Assembly (NCBI RefSeq): GCF_005503145.1
Contig: NZ_SCNV01000025.1
Location: 1-64,000 of the forward strand
From: Burkholderia sp. 4M9327F10
Lineage (GTDB): Bacteria; Pseudomonadota; Gammaproteobacteria; Burkholderiales; Burkholderiaceae
Length of the DNA stretch: 64,000 nucleotides
Direction of reading: 5' to 3'
Both the position numbers and the translations under genes were made by a program. Shown piece after piece: positions 8,280 to 17,362 of the stretch. The notes beneath the pieces were generated by a model. That model was not told where the DNA came from. It saw only the letters and a list, made by a program, of their open reading frames with translations, and made no database searches. Each line of letters begins with the position of its first letter. Positions within the stretch are counted from its first letter, which is position 1.

Positions 8280-8812
8280 ACGCAAAACCTTCGGCGGCAA
8301 CGGCTGCGCCGCCGGCATCGCTTGCTGTGCTCGCCGGCCAGGCCGGCATCGCGCCATTGACCCGCGTTTCGCTCACCTACATAGAACAACGCATCGACGT
8401 ATATCTGCGCTTTGGCGAACCGGCTCGCACCATCCGGCTTGACCGCTGGCGTCGCGTCGCGGTGTTCCTGCCGCGTGCGATGTTCTGCCGTATTCGCTGG
8501 CAGGCCAACGACTACGGCACGATCCGCTGGCAGCTCATGGTGATGCAGGCTTGCACGCCATTGGACGCGGCGCAGCGCATCCCCGGCGTACTGCCGGGCG
8601 CGTACCTGTTGCTGCACGCCGAGAGCGAACCCGCCGTGCGCGCCGTGCTGGCGCAACTTGACGCCATCGAGGCGCAGAACATCGCGCCCGCTGACGTGGC
8701 ACCTGCGTACTGGCGCACGCTCGGCAACCGGCTCGCTGCGCGTTTGCCGCGGCCGGCTTACACCGCCGAGCGGCACGCCGTCTGGCTGGCCGGGAGGAGG
8801 CTGCCGCGATGA
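8276..8812 (+). CDS. DUF2840 family protein
   Basis: 178 residues. The family core is visible as LTRVSLTYIEQRIDVYLRFGEPARTIRLDRWRRVAVFLP followed by FCRIRWQANDYGTIRWQLMVMQA. DUF2840 proteins sit between parA and traF in ICEs of this class and have no proven function. It overlaps the previous and next genes by 4 bp each, so parA, the RHH gene, DUF2840 and traF form one tightly coupled operon. Length is normal for the family, and no catalytic motif is evident. Confidence 0.85.
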   Translation: MNAKPSAATAAPPASLAVLAGQAGIAPLTRVSLTYIEQRIDVYLRFGEPARTIRLDRWRRVAVFLPRAMFCRIRWQANDYGTIRWQLMVMQACTPLDAAQRIPGVLPGAYLLLHAESEPAVRAVLAQLDAIEAQNIAPADVAPAYWRTLGNRLAARLPRPAYTAERHAVWLAGRRLPR

Positions 8813-9393
8813 CCATTTACCCATCCGGAACCGCGTCGCATCCTCACTCGCGCTGGCAGGTTCGCATCAGCGTAGCGACACTGGCCGCCGTCGGTTTCGC
8901 TGCGCTCGCTTGGGCGTCCCTCGTGTCGTCGCTGCCGCGCCTGACCTACAACCCGTCCGACAGCGTGGCGGTCGGTTGGTATCGCATCACACCGTTCGAT
9001 CCGCGCACCGCCTCGCTGCCACGTCCGCCGTCCGTGGGCAGCATCGTGCTGGTGCCGCTCCCGGCCAAAGCCGCCGCACTGGCTGCGCAGCGTGGCTACC
9101 TGCCGACTCGCATTCCACTCCTCAAGTCGGTCGCCGCCGTTGCGCCGCAGGTGGTGTGCATCACGGGCGGCATCGTCCGCATCGACGGCGTGCCTGCGGC
9201 CGCCGTGCTGCGTGCCGACCGCATGGGCCGTCCGCTGACATCGTGGCAGCACTGTCGACGCCTCAAACCGGGCGAGCTGTTCCTGTTGAGCACGACGAAT
9301 CCGGCGTCGTTCGACAGCCGTTACTTCGGGCCAGTGAGCGCATCCGCTGTAATCGGCGTCGCGCATCCGGTCTGGCTGGAGACACGCCGATGA
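8809..9393 (+). CDS. traF: S26-family peptidase, TraF-like
   Basis: 194 residues. An N-terminal membrane segment (residues ~20-42) precedes the S26/TraF motif YNPSDSVAVGWYRI, where Ser serves as nucleophile. The general-base region reads PLLKSVAAVAPQVVCI, and SFDSRYFGPV is the conserved C-terminal motif. TraF processes the TrbC pilin, in RP4 by making it cyclic; the trbC gene is present at 25.3 kb. It overlaps DUF2840 by 4 bp and the next small gene by 4 bp. Confidence 0.9.
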   Translation: MTIYPSGTASHPHSRWQVRISVATLAAVGFAALAWASLVSSLPRLTYNPSDSVAVGWYRITPFDPRTASLPRPPSVGSIVLVPLPAKAAALAAQRGYLPTRIPLLKSVAAVAPQVVCITGGIVRIDGVPAAAVLRADRMGRPLTSWQHCRRLKPGELFLLSTTNPASFDSRYFGPVSASAVIGVAHPVWLETRR

Positions 9394-9857
9394 TGGCTGC
9401 CGATTCGCTGCATGGCATCGTGCATCCGATCGTGCCATCCGGCATGTTCTTCCTCTGGTCACCGCCATTTCGCTGCGCGTGTCGTGCGAGCGATGATTTT
9501 GCGTATTCGGCGCTGCACGTCGCGCAACATCCGGCGACCCTTTCCCCCGTGCAGGCATCTTGCCTTGGACGCGCCCGGCCGATGGCCGTGGCCGCGTTCC
9601 CCGGCGCGCGGGCTGCAAGCAGCACCGCGCCACCGGGCCGCCGATGCCCGGAGCGACAGCGATGGGCAAAGGCGGAAGGCAAGATAAAAGGTCGCGGCAC
9701 ATCGCCGCTTGAAAACCTTGTCTGCACATGGGGGGAGCGCGGCACGCGCCACGGGGCAGCAGCGTGCCACGAAGGTGCGCCACGCCGCATCGGAATTGGC
9801 GAAGTCGCGTGCTTCGTCCGCTGGACTGCGCCAGTCTTGGTTGGAGCCACACTATGA
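9390..9857 (+). CDS. Unrecognised protein between traF and relaxase
   Basis: 155 residues. I do not recognise the product. Support comes from position: its ATG overlaps the traF stop by 4 bp and its stop overlaps the relaxase ATG by 4 bp, so it completes a chain of coupled genes. Against it, the protein is rich in Cys, Arg, Pro and Ala, has no clear domain, and its first ATG has no good ribosome-binding site. It could be a real small transfer gene, or the region could be a GC-rich leader holding oriT that happens to be open. Confidence 0.4.
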   Translation: MMAADSLHGIVHPIVPSGMFFLWSPPFRCACRASDDFAYSALHVAQHPATLSPVQASCLGRARPMAVAAFPGARAASSTAPPGRRCPERQRWAKAEGKIKGRGTSPLENLVCTWGERGTRHGAAACHEGAPRRIGIGEVACFVRWTAPVLVGATL

Positions 9858-11815
9858 GCCAACGCGACGATGACCGTTTCCGCGTCCGCCCGGGTGTGCC
9901 GAAACAGCGCTGCGATGCCTACGTCAACAAGGTGCTGCGGCAGGCCAACAAGGCCGGCACGAAGCTCGGCAAGGCGGCCGGCAAGGTCGGTCAGCGCCCC
10001 GGTTCCCGGCTGGGGCGCGGCCACGCCGCGGCGCGCTTCGTGGGTCGCGGACTTGGAGCGAACGCCCGGCGCGTGACGATCAAGACAAGGCTGGTGAATC
10101 TGAAACAGGCCGGGCCGCGCTCGACCGCCGCGCACCTGCGCTACATCGAGCGTGAAGGCGTCGATCGTCAGGGCGGGCCGGGCCATGCCTACGGGCCGGT
10201 GACTGACGATGCCGACCTCGAAGCGTTCAAGGAGCGCGGCGAAGGCGACCGCCACCAGTTCCGGCTCATCGTCTCGCCGGAGGATGCCGAACAGCTTGAC
10301 GACCTGCGCACCTATACCCGGCACCTGATGGCGCGCATGGAGGCCGACCTGGGCACGCGGCTGGAGTGGGTCGCGGTCGATCACTGGAACACAGATAATC
10401 CGCACACGCACGTCGTCCTGCGCGGTAAGGACGATACCGGCAAAGACCTCATCATTTCCCGCGACTACATCGCCGAGGGGATGCGCCGGCGAGCATCCGA
10501 GCTGGCGACCGAATGGCTGGGGCCGCGCACCGAACTGGAGATGCAGCGCGCCATGCAGCGCGAAGTCGAACAGGAGCGATGGACGGGCCTGGATCGCGCC
10601 TTGCAGCGCGAGGCCGGCAATGATCCCTTGGTGCGTGTGGAACGCTTTGCCGAACTCCGATTGCAACGTCTGCGGCAAGTGCTGATTGGCCGCTTGCAAC
10701 ACCTGCAGCGCATGGGGCTGGCGACCGAGCAGCAGCATGGCGCGTGGGCCGTCCACGCCGACGCCGAAACCACGCTGCGGGCAATGGGCGAACGCGGCGA
10801 CATTATCCGCACCATGCAGCTGGCCATGAGCGGCCAGCAGCGCGAGTTGGCCGTGTTCCATGCCGGCGGGGATGGCCGCGCCATCGTCGGCCGCGTCGCC
10901 GGCAAAGGGCTGGCCGACGAGCTATATGACAAAGGCTATCTGATCGTCGATGGCACGGACGGCAAGGCGCACTACGTCGCGCTGTTGCCGAGGGCGGAAC
11001 TGGGGCAGTATCCGACCGGAGCCGTGGTGGAAGTCAAAGGTGCGGCCGACGTGCGCGCCGCCGACCGAAACGTCGCCGCGCTGGCCGTCAATGGCGTGTA
11101 CCGCACCGATCATCACCTGGCCATCGCCCAAGGTCAGGCCACGCCCGACCGCGACCCGCGCGAGGTGGTGGCCGCGCATGTGCGCCGGCTCGAAGCCCTA
11201 CGCCGGGTCGGCATCGTGGAGCGCGAGGCCGAAGGCGTCTGGCGTGTGCCCGGGAACCTGGCCGAGCGTGGTCGCCAATACGACGCTCGGCGGCTCGGCG
11301 GCGGCGTGGCGGTGTATCTGAAATCGCACCTGCCCATCGAGCGGCAGGCCCGCGTGATCGGCGCCACCTGGCTCGACCAGCAATTGATCGGCGGTGGCAA
11401 AGGACTGGGCGACCTGGGCTTTGGAGCCGAGGTCAAGGATGCGCTGCGCCAGCGCGCCGACTTCCTGGCCGAACAGGGGCTGGCCGAGCATCGCGGGCAG
11501 CGCGTCGTGGTCGCCCGCAACCTGCTGGCGACGCTGCGCGGGCGCGAGCTGGCTCAGGTCGCGAAGGACATTGCCATCGAAACCGGCCTGGAGCATCGGC
11601 CGGTGGCCGACGGGCAGCGCGTGGCCGGTATCTACCGGCGCAGTGTGATGCTCGCCAGCGGACGCTACGCGATGCTCGACGAGGGAACAGGATTCAGCTT
11701 GGTGCCGTGGAAGCCGGTGATCGAACAGCGATTGGGACAACAGCTCGCCGCGACGGTGCGCAATAGCGGGGTCTCTTGGGAGATTGGGCGACAGCGAGGA
11801 ATGTCGATCATCTGA
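9854..11815 (+). CDS. DUF3363-type conjugative relaxase
   Basis: 653 residues. The N-terminal VirD2-like relaxase domain contains the HUH motif in VAVDHWNTDNPHTHVVLRG (about residues 175-193), where the histidines bind the metal. The catalytic tyrosine is probably the one in STAAHLRYIERE (about residue 97). The C-terminal half is DUF3363, typical of Tn4371-like and symbiosis-island ICE relaxases. It nicks oriT and pilots the strand through the Trb channel with TraG. The start ATGAGCCAACGC overlaps the previous stop. The length is normal and no frameshift is seen. Confidence 0.92.
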   Translation: MSQRDDDRFRVRPGVPKQRCDAYVNKVLRQANKAGTKLGKAAGKVGQRPGSRLGRGHAAARFVGRGLGANARRVTIKTRLVNLKQAGPRSTAAHLRYIEREGVDRQGGPGHAYGPVTDDADLEAFKERGEGDRHQFRLIVSPEDAEQLDDLRTYTRHLMARMEADLGTRLEWVAVDHWNTDNPHTHVVLRGKDDTGKDLIISRDYIAEGMRRRASELATEWLGPRTELEMQRAMQREVEQERWTGLDRALQREAGNDPLVRVERFAELRLQRLRQVLIGRLQHLQRMGLATEQQHGAWAVHADAETTLRAMGERGDIIRTMQLAMSGQQRELAVFHAGGDGRAIVGRVAGKGLADELYDKGYLIVDGTDGKAHYVALLPRAELGQYPTGAVVEVKGAADVRAADRNVAALAVNGVYRTDHHLAIAQGQATPDRDPREVVAAHVRRLEALRRVGIVEREAEGVWRVPGNLAERGRQYDARRLGGGVAVYLKSHLPIERQARVIGATWLDQQLIGGGKGLGDLGFGAEVKDALRQRADFLAEQGLAEHRGQRVVVARNLLATLRGRELAQVAKDIAIETGLEHRPVADGQRVAGIYRRSVMLASGRYAMLDEGTGFSLVPWKPVIEQRLGQQLAATVRNSGVSWEIGRQRGMSII

Positions 11816-12618
11816 CGTAGTGCGGTCAAACGCAACCGACGATCAGGCCATTCCTCGCTGGTACTCGCTGTGGAGACGAGAGGCCGTCGGAGAGTTGAAC
11901 AAGATATCAAGACGCGTGCGTGCAATCATCTGACGGAACTGACCATGTCGCGTGGGATCTCCGGCATCGTGCATCGTGCATCGTGTCGGTCGTCCATGTG
12001 CTGAGTCCTGATACTTCCAAACGTGAGGCAGAACTGTGTTGGAATAATTCTCCAATGCAGTCCTGTCGTGATCCCATAGGGCTCCCACATCTATATCAGT
12101 GCCGCCGCGGTCATCATGGACGATCGCGGCTCACCCGTACGCAACGCCAACGAAAGCGCCCACACGTTCCCGAACAGTTCCTCCGGCCATATCGCAAGCA
12201 AGGCGTGGAGCGACGCAGCCGTGCTAGCAGCGGACAAACCCAGCTTTCGCACTATCAGCGGCTCGCATGAATTCCGCGTGATCGCCGACACGGGACATCA
12301 AGTCGGCGATCAGCGGGGCGGCTACACCGCGGCTCACCCGGACGAGTTTGCACCTCTCGCCGCACTCGCTGCGCATGGTAATGCCCAATCACCGATTGGG
12401 CTCTGGAAGACCGCGCATCCACGTGGTGTCGTGCGAGCCTATGAAGAAGGCGGAGGTATCGGGGGGCATGCGCTTCGTTGACGGCTTAGCATTTTTGTTT
12501 TGACACATTCCTTTCCCGACTCAAACCGGCGAAGATTTATCGCTTTTTTCTCGACGTGCCCCCTCCTACCGTGAGGCACAAAAACCGCGAGCTGCGGCAA
12601 CCAATGGAGGAAGTAAGT
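11816..12618. other. Junction between ICE core and catabolic cargo
   Basis: About 800 bp after the relaxase with no gene that I recognise. One plus-strand frame (12116-12481, 121 residues) and one overlapping minus-strand frame (12091-12291) are open, but neither has a recognisable domain or ribosome-binding site. The base composition is more mixed than in the ICE core, fitting a patchwork of gene remnants. A TTGACA-like hexamer near 12499 could belong to the promoter of the broken MFS gene that follows. Confidence 0.4.
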
Positions 12619-13524
12619 GTGACAGAGCCGGATGCAATTGAAGCGGTGACAATGCGCAAGCTATCGCGCAGGATCGTACCGTTTTTAATGCTGTGCTATG
12701 CGCAGCTTACATCGACCGAGTGAATGTCGGCTTCGCTGGTCTCACGATGAACAAGGATTTCGGCTTCACGGCCACTGTGTTCGGTGCAGGCGCCGGACTT
12801 TTCTTTCTCGGGTACGTACTCCTTGAAGTGCCGAGCAATCTCGCGCTGTACAGGTTCGGCGCGCGGCTATCGTTCGCGCGCATTGTGATTTGCTGGGGGT
12901 TGCTTGCCACAGCGTCCGCATTCATCAGTGGTCCGCTCAGCTTCTACACGATCCGATTTCTGCTGGGTGCAGTCGAAGCCGGATTCTTTCCTTGCGTGTT
13001 GTTCTATCTAACGCTGTGGTTTCCCAAAGCCTATCGCGGGCGGATCGTCTCGATGTTCATGACGTCAATTCCAGTCTCCGTCGTGATCGGCGCGCCGCTG
13101 TCTAGCCTGCTACTTAAACTCGATGGCGCGATGAGCATGCGCGGCTGGCAGTGGCTTTTTGTGATCAAAGGGGTGCCTGCCGTATTGCTCGGCGTCCTCG
13201 TGCTGTTCATGCTTGCGGACAAACCCGCCGACGCGACCTGGCTCTCGGACGAAGAAAAGGGCTGGCTCAGCGAACGGCTTGCTCGCGAACGGCAGCAGAC
13301 CGACGAGGCTCAATCTGCATCGCTCTTCCGCGCCCTGGCGAACGGGTCTACACTCGGTCTCGTGCTCGCGTATTTCGGGCTCGTGACCTGCACGGTCGGC
13401 ATTAGTTTCTGTCTACCGCAGATCGTCAAGTCGCTGGGGCTCGACAATTTGCAGACTGGCTTCGTGACGGCGATTCCTTCCGTTGCGGCGCTGATCGGCA
13501 TGGTCCTGATCGGACGTAGCTCGG
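12619..13524 (+). pseudogene. Broken MFS transporter (anion:cation symporter type)
   Basis: The frame starting at GTG 12619 reads MRKLSRRIVPFLMLCY and then loses phase at about 12700. The same protein continues one frame over as AAYIDRVNVGFAGLTMNKDFGF, the classical start of ACS-family permeases (tartrate, phthalate and 4-hydroxyphenylacetate types). A 1-nt deletion or 2-nt insertion therefore disrupts the first membrane helix. The gene then stops matching the family after about eight helices (GMVLIGRSSD) and joins a dehydrogenase fragment at about 13524. Two independent lesions mean it is dead. It probably once imported the substrate of the neighbouring catabolic genes. Confidence 0.8.
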
Positions 13525-13899
13525 ATCACCGATGCCACGCGCAATCTCGTCGGTCGCGCGGCGATCGCACGCATGAAACCCGGCGTCGTGCTCATCAACA
13601 CGTCCCGTGGCGAAGTCGTGGATCTGAACGCACTCGAAGACGGACTGCGAAGTGGACGGATCGGAGCGGCTGGCTTGGACGTGATGCCGACCGAGCCGCC
13701 CGACCGTCCGCATCCGCTGGTGAAGGCGTGGACCGACAGGGAACCATGGTTGGAGGGGCGTCTGCTGGTGACGCCGCATACTGCGTTCTTCAGCCCCGAA
13801 AGCGTGCTCGATCTGCGACGGCTCGCGCTCAAGACCGTGTTGGACTATCCGGCGACAGGCGCGCCAAGAGCATGTGTCAACCGACGCGAACTCACGTAA
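13525..13899 (+). pseudogene. C-terminal fragment of a D-2-hydroxyacid dehydrogenase
   Basis: From about 13525 the frame reads ITDATRNLVGRAAIARMKPG, then INTSRGEVVDLNALEDGL and GLDVMPTEPP, the NAD-binding C-terminal part of the D-isomer-specific 2-hydroxyacid dehydrogenases (SerA/PdxB/GhrB type). A catalytic histidine is visible in VTPHTAFFS. The N-terminal two thirds are missing, and the fragment abuts the truncated MFS gene without a start codon context. A deletion fused the two genes and left both without function. An open frame from ATG 13573 exists but would lack the substrate domain. Confidence 0.8.
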
Positions 13900-14114
13900 C
13901 CGCTCCCTAGACACGCTTAGATGTACGAGGCCGCGGCGTAGGTCGACTTTTTTTCTGCGCGCGTCCGAGATCTAGACGCGAGTGAGCCGCTTTTTCTGAC
14001 GCGCTGCCCGCCCGAACATCGTTGCTGCAAAGGCCGGCGCTCGCGGCGCGAGGGCTTGACATCTGCGCCCGTCAACAGTGAGTCGCGAGTGAACGACCAT
14101 GCACCACGCAACCC
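13900..14114. other. Spacer between dehydrogenase fragment and LysR gene
   Basis: The ~215-bp spacer has no recognisable gene or terminator. Confidence 0.4.
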
Positions 14115-15029
14115 TTACCGCGGAGAAAAATAGGCCGGAGCAGTTCGAGTAAAATCACAAACATCAGATGCCAGCGACGAGACATACCGCAAAAAGTCAT
14201 CGGCGCGAGCCTTCTTGTACATCATCACGTAGGGTGCTCGAGGAAGCGGCGGCTTACTCCGTAGCAGTCGCAACTGCCCAGCGGAGATAAGGTTATCGAA
14301 AATCCGCTTGGGCAGGTAACTAATCCCCAGCCCACCCAATGTGAGAGAAGCAATGGCCGTGAGGCTGCTGCTCGACAACGTGTTTTCGATCTTGACTCGG
14401 TTGTCCTGCAGCCATCGTTCGATCATATCGCCAAGGCCGGAGGCGTGCAGCTGCACGATGATCGTATGTCGGCACAGGTCACGCAGTGGCAATTCGTTAG
14501 CGCTATCGAGATACCCGGGGCTGCACATCCAGGCGTACTCGACCGAATCAAGCGCCATCAGCTCGAACTGTGCGTCCCGATAGGTGTCCGGCACGACAAC
14601 CATATCGAGTTCCTCCTGAGCGAGTTTCTCCATGAGATGGGCGCTCGAATCCACTGTCGGCTCAAGCGCGATCTCGGGATAGCTGCCGCGAATACGCTGC
14701 ACCAGAGCCGGGAGCCAAGTCATCGCCGTTAGTTCGGTCACACCGAGTCGCAATACCCTCAGTGTGGGCGCCATCACCGCACTCATGCCCATGATACGGT
14801 CGCGCACCTCCAGTATTTCCCTTGCCATGACGAGCAGCCGCTCGCCCTGTGGAGTGATCATCGCCTTGCGGTGAGTGCGATCGAATAGGGCCACGCCCAG
14901 CAGCGATTCCAGTTCCTGCAGGCGTTTCGAAATCGCGGACTGAGTCGTGTTCAAGCGAGAAGCCGCTTGCTCGAGCCCGCCCAATTCTGCTGCCCAATAA
15001 AAACCTTCCAGTTGCTTAAGTGTGACCAC
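14115..15029 (-). CDS. LysR-family transcriptional regulator
   Basis: 304 residues. The N-terminal winged helix is intact (LKQLEGFYWAAELGGLEQAASRLNTTQSAISKRLQELE) and the substrate-binding domain follows from about residue 90 (LRLGVTELTAMTWLPALV). The length is normal. It is divergent from the SDR gene at 15190 with ~160 bp between, the usual geometry for a LysR activator of an adjacent catabolic operon; the inducer would be a pathway metabolite. The spacer is AT-richer than its surroundings, fitting a promoter/operator. Confidence 0.92.
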   Translation of the reverse strand: MVTLKQLEGFYWAAELGGLEQAASRLNTTQSAISKRLQELESLLGVALFDRTHRKAMITPQGERLLVMAREILEVRDRIMGMSAVMAPTLRVLRLGVTELTAMTWLPALVQRIRGSYPEIALEPTVDSSAHLMEKLAQEELDMVVVPDTYRDAQFELMALDSVEYAWMCSPGYLDSANELPLRDLCRHTIIVQLHASGLGDMIERWLQDNRVKIENTLSSSSLTAIASLTLGGLGISYLPKRIFDNLISAGQLRLLRSKPPLPRAPYVMMYKKARADDFLRYVSSLASDVCDFTRTAPAYFSPR

Positions 15030-15189
15030 AGTTGGCGCGCGAGTTATTTGGAAAAAAATTCCGATTTTGGGGGATAAAAAGTCGCTTGTGGAATGATTAC
15101 TCGGAACTCTACCATGCCACTAAGGTCTGTGCGAGCGCGGCTAGTTTTGTGCTTGGACACAGGCTTTCGGCACACATATGAGGTCACGA

Positions 15190-15975
15190 ATGGATCTTGG
15201 AATTTTTGGAAAGACCGCTCTCGTCCTAGGCGGCGCGGGCGGACTAGGTTCGGCGATCGCCTTTGCGTTGGCGCGCGAGGGGGCATCGGTTGTCATTGCT
15301 GACCGCGATAGCCAGGCGCTCGATGCGGTGAGAGAGCGTCTGGCGGAGTCGCAGTTGGATTGTCATTCGATCGTCTGGGATCTGGCCGATTTAGACGCGG
15401 TAGATGAAAAAATCGCGTCGATCGAGTCGCGCCTAGGGACTGTCGATATCTTGGTTAACAACACCGGTGGACCGCCTCCTTCGGCGGCGCATGGGCTTGG
15501 TGCGGCAGTTTGGCGGGAGCATTTTGAGAAGATGGTTCAGCCACCCATAGCGATCACCGATCGTGTTTTGCCGGGCATGCGCGCTAAACGCTGGGGGCGC
15601 GTCATCACGAGCGCATCGTCGGGCGTAATTGCACCGATCCCAAACCTGGCCGTTTCCAACGCGTTGCGTTCGACCTTGGTCGGATGGTCGAAATCGCTGG
15701 CCAGAGAGGTTGCGGCGTACGGCGTGACGACCAACATTATCATTCCAGGGCGCATCGCGACGGCCCGCATCGCATTCCTCGACGAGCAGAAAGCAAAGAG
15801 AGAAGGAAAGCCGGTAGACGCAATCGCGGCTGAAAGTACCGCCTCAATTCCAGCGGGGCGTTACGGGCGCCCGGATGAGTACGCGGATATGGTCGCCTTT
15901 CTTGTCAGCGAGCGCGCGTCTTATATCACCGGCTCGACCGTACGCGTCGACGGTGGTCTGATCGCCAGCATCTAG
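15190..15975 (+). CDS. Short-chain dehydrogenase/reductase (SDR)
   Basis: 261 residues of classical SDR type. The cofactor motif is present in modified form (ALVLGGAGGLGSAIAF, replacing TGxxxGxG). NTGG lies at the usual NNAG position. The active site departs from standard: the S-Y-K catalytic Tyr region reads IPNLAVSNALRSTLVGW, so the expected YxxxK is not obvious (SNALR at that place), as in some FabG-like and bacilysin-type reductases. The C-terminal end has the usual YITGSTVRVDGGLI. The start follows an AGGTC-like site. Its substrate is unknown; position next to RraA-like and aminotransferase genes suggests catabolism. Confidence 0.88.
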   Translation: MDLGIFGKTALVLGGAGGLGSAIAFALAREGASVVIADRDSQALDAVRERLAESQLDCHSIVWDLADLDAVDEKIASIESRLGTVDILVNNTGGPPPSAAHGLGAAVWREHFEKMVQPPIAITDRVLPGMRAKRWGRVITSASSGVIAPIPNLAVSNALRSTLVGWSKSLAREVAAYGVTTNIIIPGRIATARIAFLDEQKAKREGKPVDAIAAESTASIPAGRYGRPDEYADMVAFLVSERASYITGSTVRVDGGLIASI

Positions 15976-16043
15976 GGTAGCGAGCAAGTCGCGCGGGATA
16001 CATCAGTTGAACAGAAGCTTCATGTCTGCGGTGGAGAATTTCA

Positions 16044-16751
16044 ATGATTGGTAAAGACATTGTTGAGACGTTGTCGAAAGTGACGACTGCAACATTAACG
16101 ACGATTCTCTTCAAGAAAGGCTTGCGAAACGTCTGGCTGCGTCGAACGGCGCCGCTTTTCAATGGTCAACGCCGGATCGTGGGTGAAGCGTTCACGATGC
16201 GATTTGTGCCCGCGCGCGAGGACGTCGCAACGCCGGCGGCCTGGTCGTCGCCAAAATCAACTCGAGCGGCCGTCGAAGCAATGCCGGAAGGATGTGTAGT
16301 CGTCGCGGATACTATGGGCGTTGCCGATGCGGGGATTTTCGGCGACATCCTGTGCGCCCGCATGCATCAAAAAGGTGTAGTGGGATTAGTGACGGATGGG
16401 GCTTTGCGCGACCGTATGGGCATTGCGGACGCAGGATTGCCCGTGTGGTGCAGCGCGGTCGCCGCCCCGCCGGCCGTCGCGCAACTCGCCTTTGTCGACT
16501 GGCAAGAAACAATCGGCTGCGGAGGCGTGGCTGTTATCCCGGGCGACGTGATCGTTGCTGACGACGACGGTGCGGTCGTCATTCCTGCCCAGTTGTTGCT
16601 CGACGTGCTTGACGTCGCGCTAGCTCAGGAGCAAAGCGAGTCATGGATTCTTAGACAGGTCAAATCAGGAGCGCCGCTCAGCGGCCTCTATCCCATGAGC
16701 ACGGAAAATCAGGCTCGCTATGAAGCCGATGTCAGGGCAGGGTTGGTCTAA
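16044..16751 (+). CDS. RraA-like aldolase/regulator family protein
   Basis: 235 residues of the RraA/dimethylmenaquinone-methyltransferase-like family. Family motifs: GEAFTMRFVPARED, then GDILCARMHQKGVVGLVTDGALRD, the metal and substrate site with the Arg-Asp pair, and AVIPGDVIVADDDGAVVIP. Members from catabolic clusters are class II pyruvate aldolases acting on 4-hydroxy-4-methyl-2-oxoglutarate and similar compounds; others modulate RNase E. The catabolic neighbourhood favours an aldolase-like or hydratase-like role. GGAGAATTTCA precedes the ATG. It follows the SDR gene by ~70 bp on the same strand. Confidence 0.85.
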   Translation: MIGKDIVETLSKVTTATLTTILFKKGLRNVWLRRTAPLFNGQRRIVGEAFTMRFVPAREDVATPAAWSSPKSTRAAVEAMPEGCVVVADTMGVADAGIFGDILCARMHQKGVVGLVTDGALRDRMGIADAGLPVWCSAVAAPPAVAQLAFVDWQETIGCGGVAVIPGDVIVADDDGAVVIPAQLLLDVLDVALAQEQSESWILRQVKSGAPLSGLYPMSTENQARYEADVRAGLV

Positions 16752-16754
16752 GAG

Positions 16755-16915
16755 TCGCTGACACAAGTAAACCACAAAACGTGAGCAGATAACGGCAGCG
16801 GCCAGGGAGAGTAACGCAGCATGGATGTCGAGACGCCGCTCGAAGCGAATGCGCAGTTTGCCGAAGCCGGCGAACCAGGCGTGCGCACGCTCGACCACCC
16901 CAAAAGCGCAGATGG
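16755..16915 (-). mobile_element. IS5-family transposase remnant (C-terminus)
   Basis: The minus strand encodes VVERAHAWFAGFGKLRIRFERR followed by LDIHAALLSLAAAV, the conserved C-terminal end of IS5-family transposases. Only ~55 codons remain; I see no DDE residues other than the final Glu region and no terminal repeats. The remnant cuts into the 5' end of the PhzF-like gene on the opposite strand. Confidence 0.8.
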
Positions 16916-16920
16916 AGTGC

Positions 16921-17316
16921 GTGCTCCATTGCGAGATAAGCGAGGTGCGAGAAAGCGTTGGTCGTTACGTATGCGTTCTCGGTAGCGAAGCGGAGGTTCG
17001 CGATGTGAATGTGAACGTCTGTCAGGCGTCGACGCTACCGCTCCCGGTATTGATCGCAACGGAAAGAGGTAGCGACTGCGACTTCGTTTCCCGATATTTC
17101 GCACCGACGAAAGGTGTGCCCGAAGATCCCATCACCGGTACCTCGCATTGCACTCTTGCCCCATTTTGGGGCCGTCGTTTTGGCAAGACGCAATTACATG
17201 CCCGGCAGCTATCGGACAGAGGTGGAGAGATACACTGTTCTCTTGACGATGACCGCGCTCGCCTTACCGGTGAATGCAGATATATCTTCAGGGCACGATT
17301 GCAGTGCCAGTCTTAG
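16921..17316 (+). pseudogene. PhzF-family isomerase, 5'-truncated
   Basis: The frame encodes the C-terminal ~130 residues of a PhzF-like protein. Diagnostic is SRYFAPTKGVPEDPITGTSHCTLAPFWG, the PhzF motif with the conserved D-P-x-T-G-x-x-H run, followed by GKTQLHARQLSDRGGEIHC. The N-terminal half, which holds the catalytic glutamate, is missing because the IS5 remnant directly abuts the gene. No start codon with a ribosome-binding site precedes the homologous region. It is broken, and was probably part of the catabolic cluster. Confidence 0.85.
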
Positions 17317-17362
17317 GCTAACAACCCAATCGCAACCGGCCAATGGCCGCAGGAGAAATCAC

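Noticed and set aside
9394..9853. oriT with an RP4-like nick site
   Set aside because: I looked for a YATCCTG-type nick sequence with an inverted repeat. Only a weak GCATCTTGCC near 9556 was found, which is not enough.
12091..12481. Genes in the junction after the relaxase on either strand
   Set aside because: Neither strand gives a recognisable protein or start. Treated as remnant sequence.
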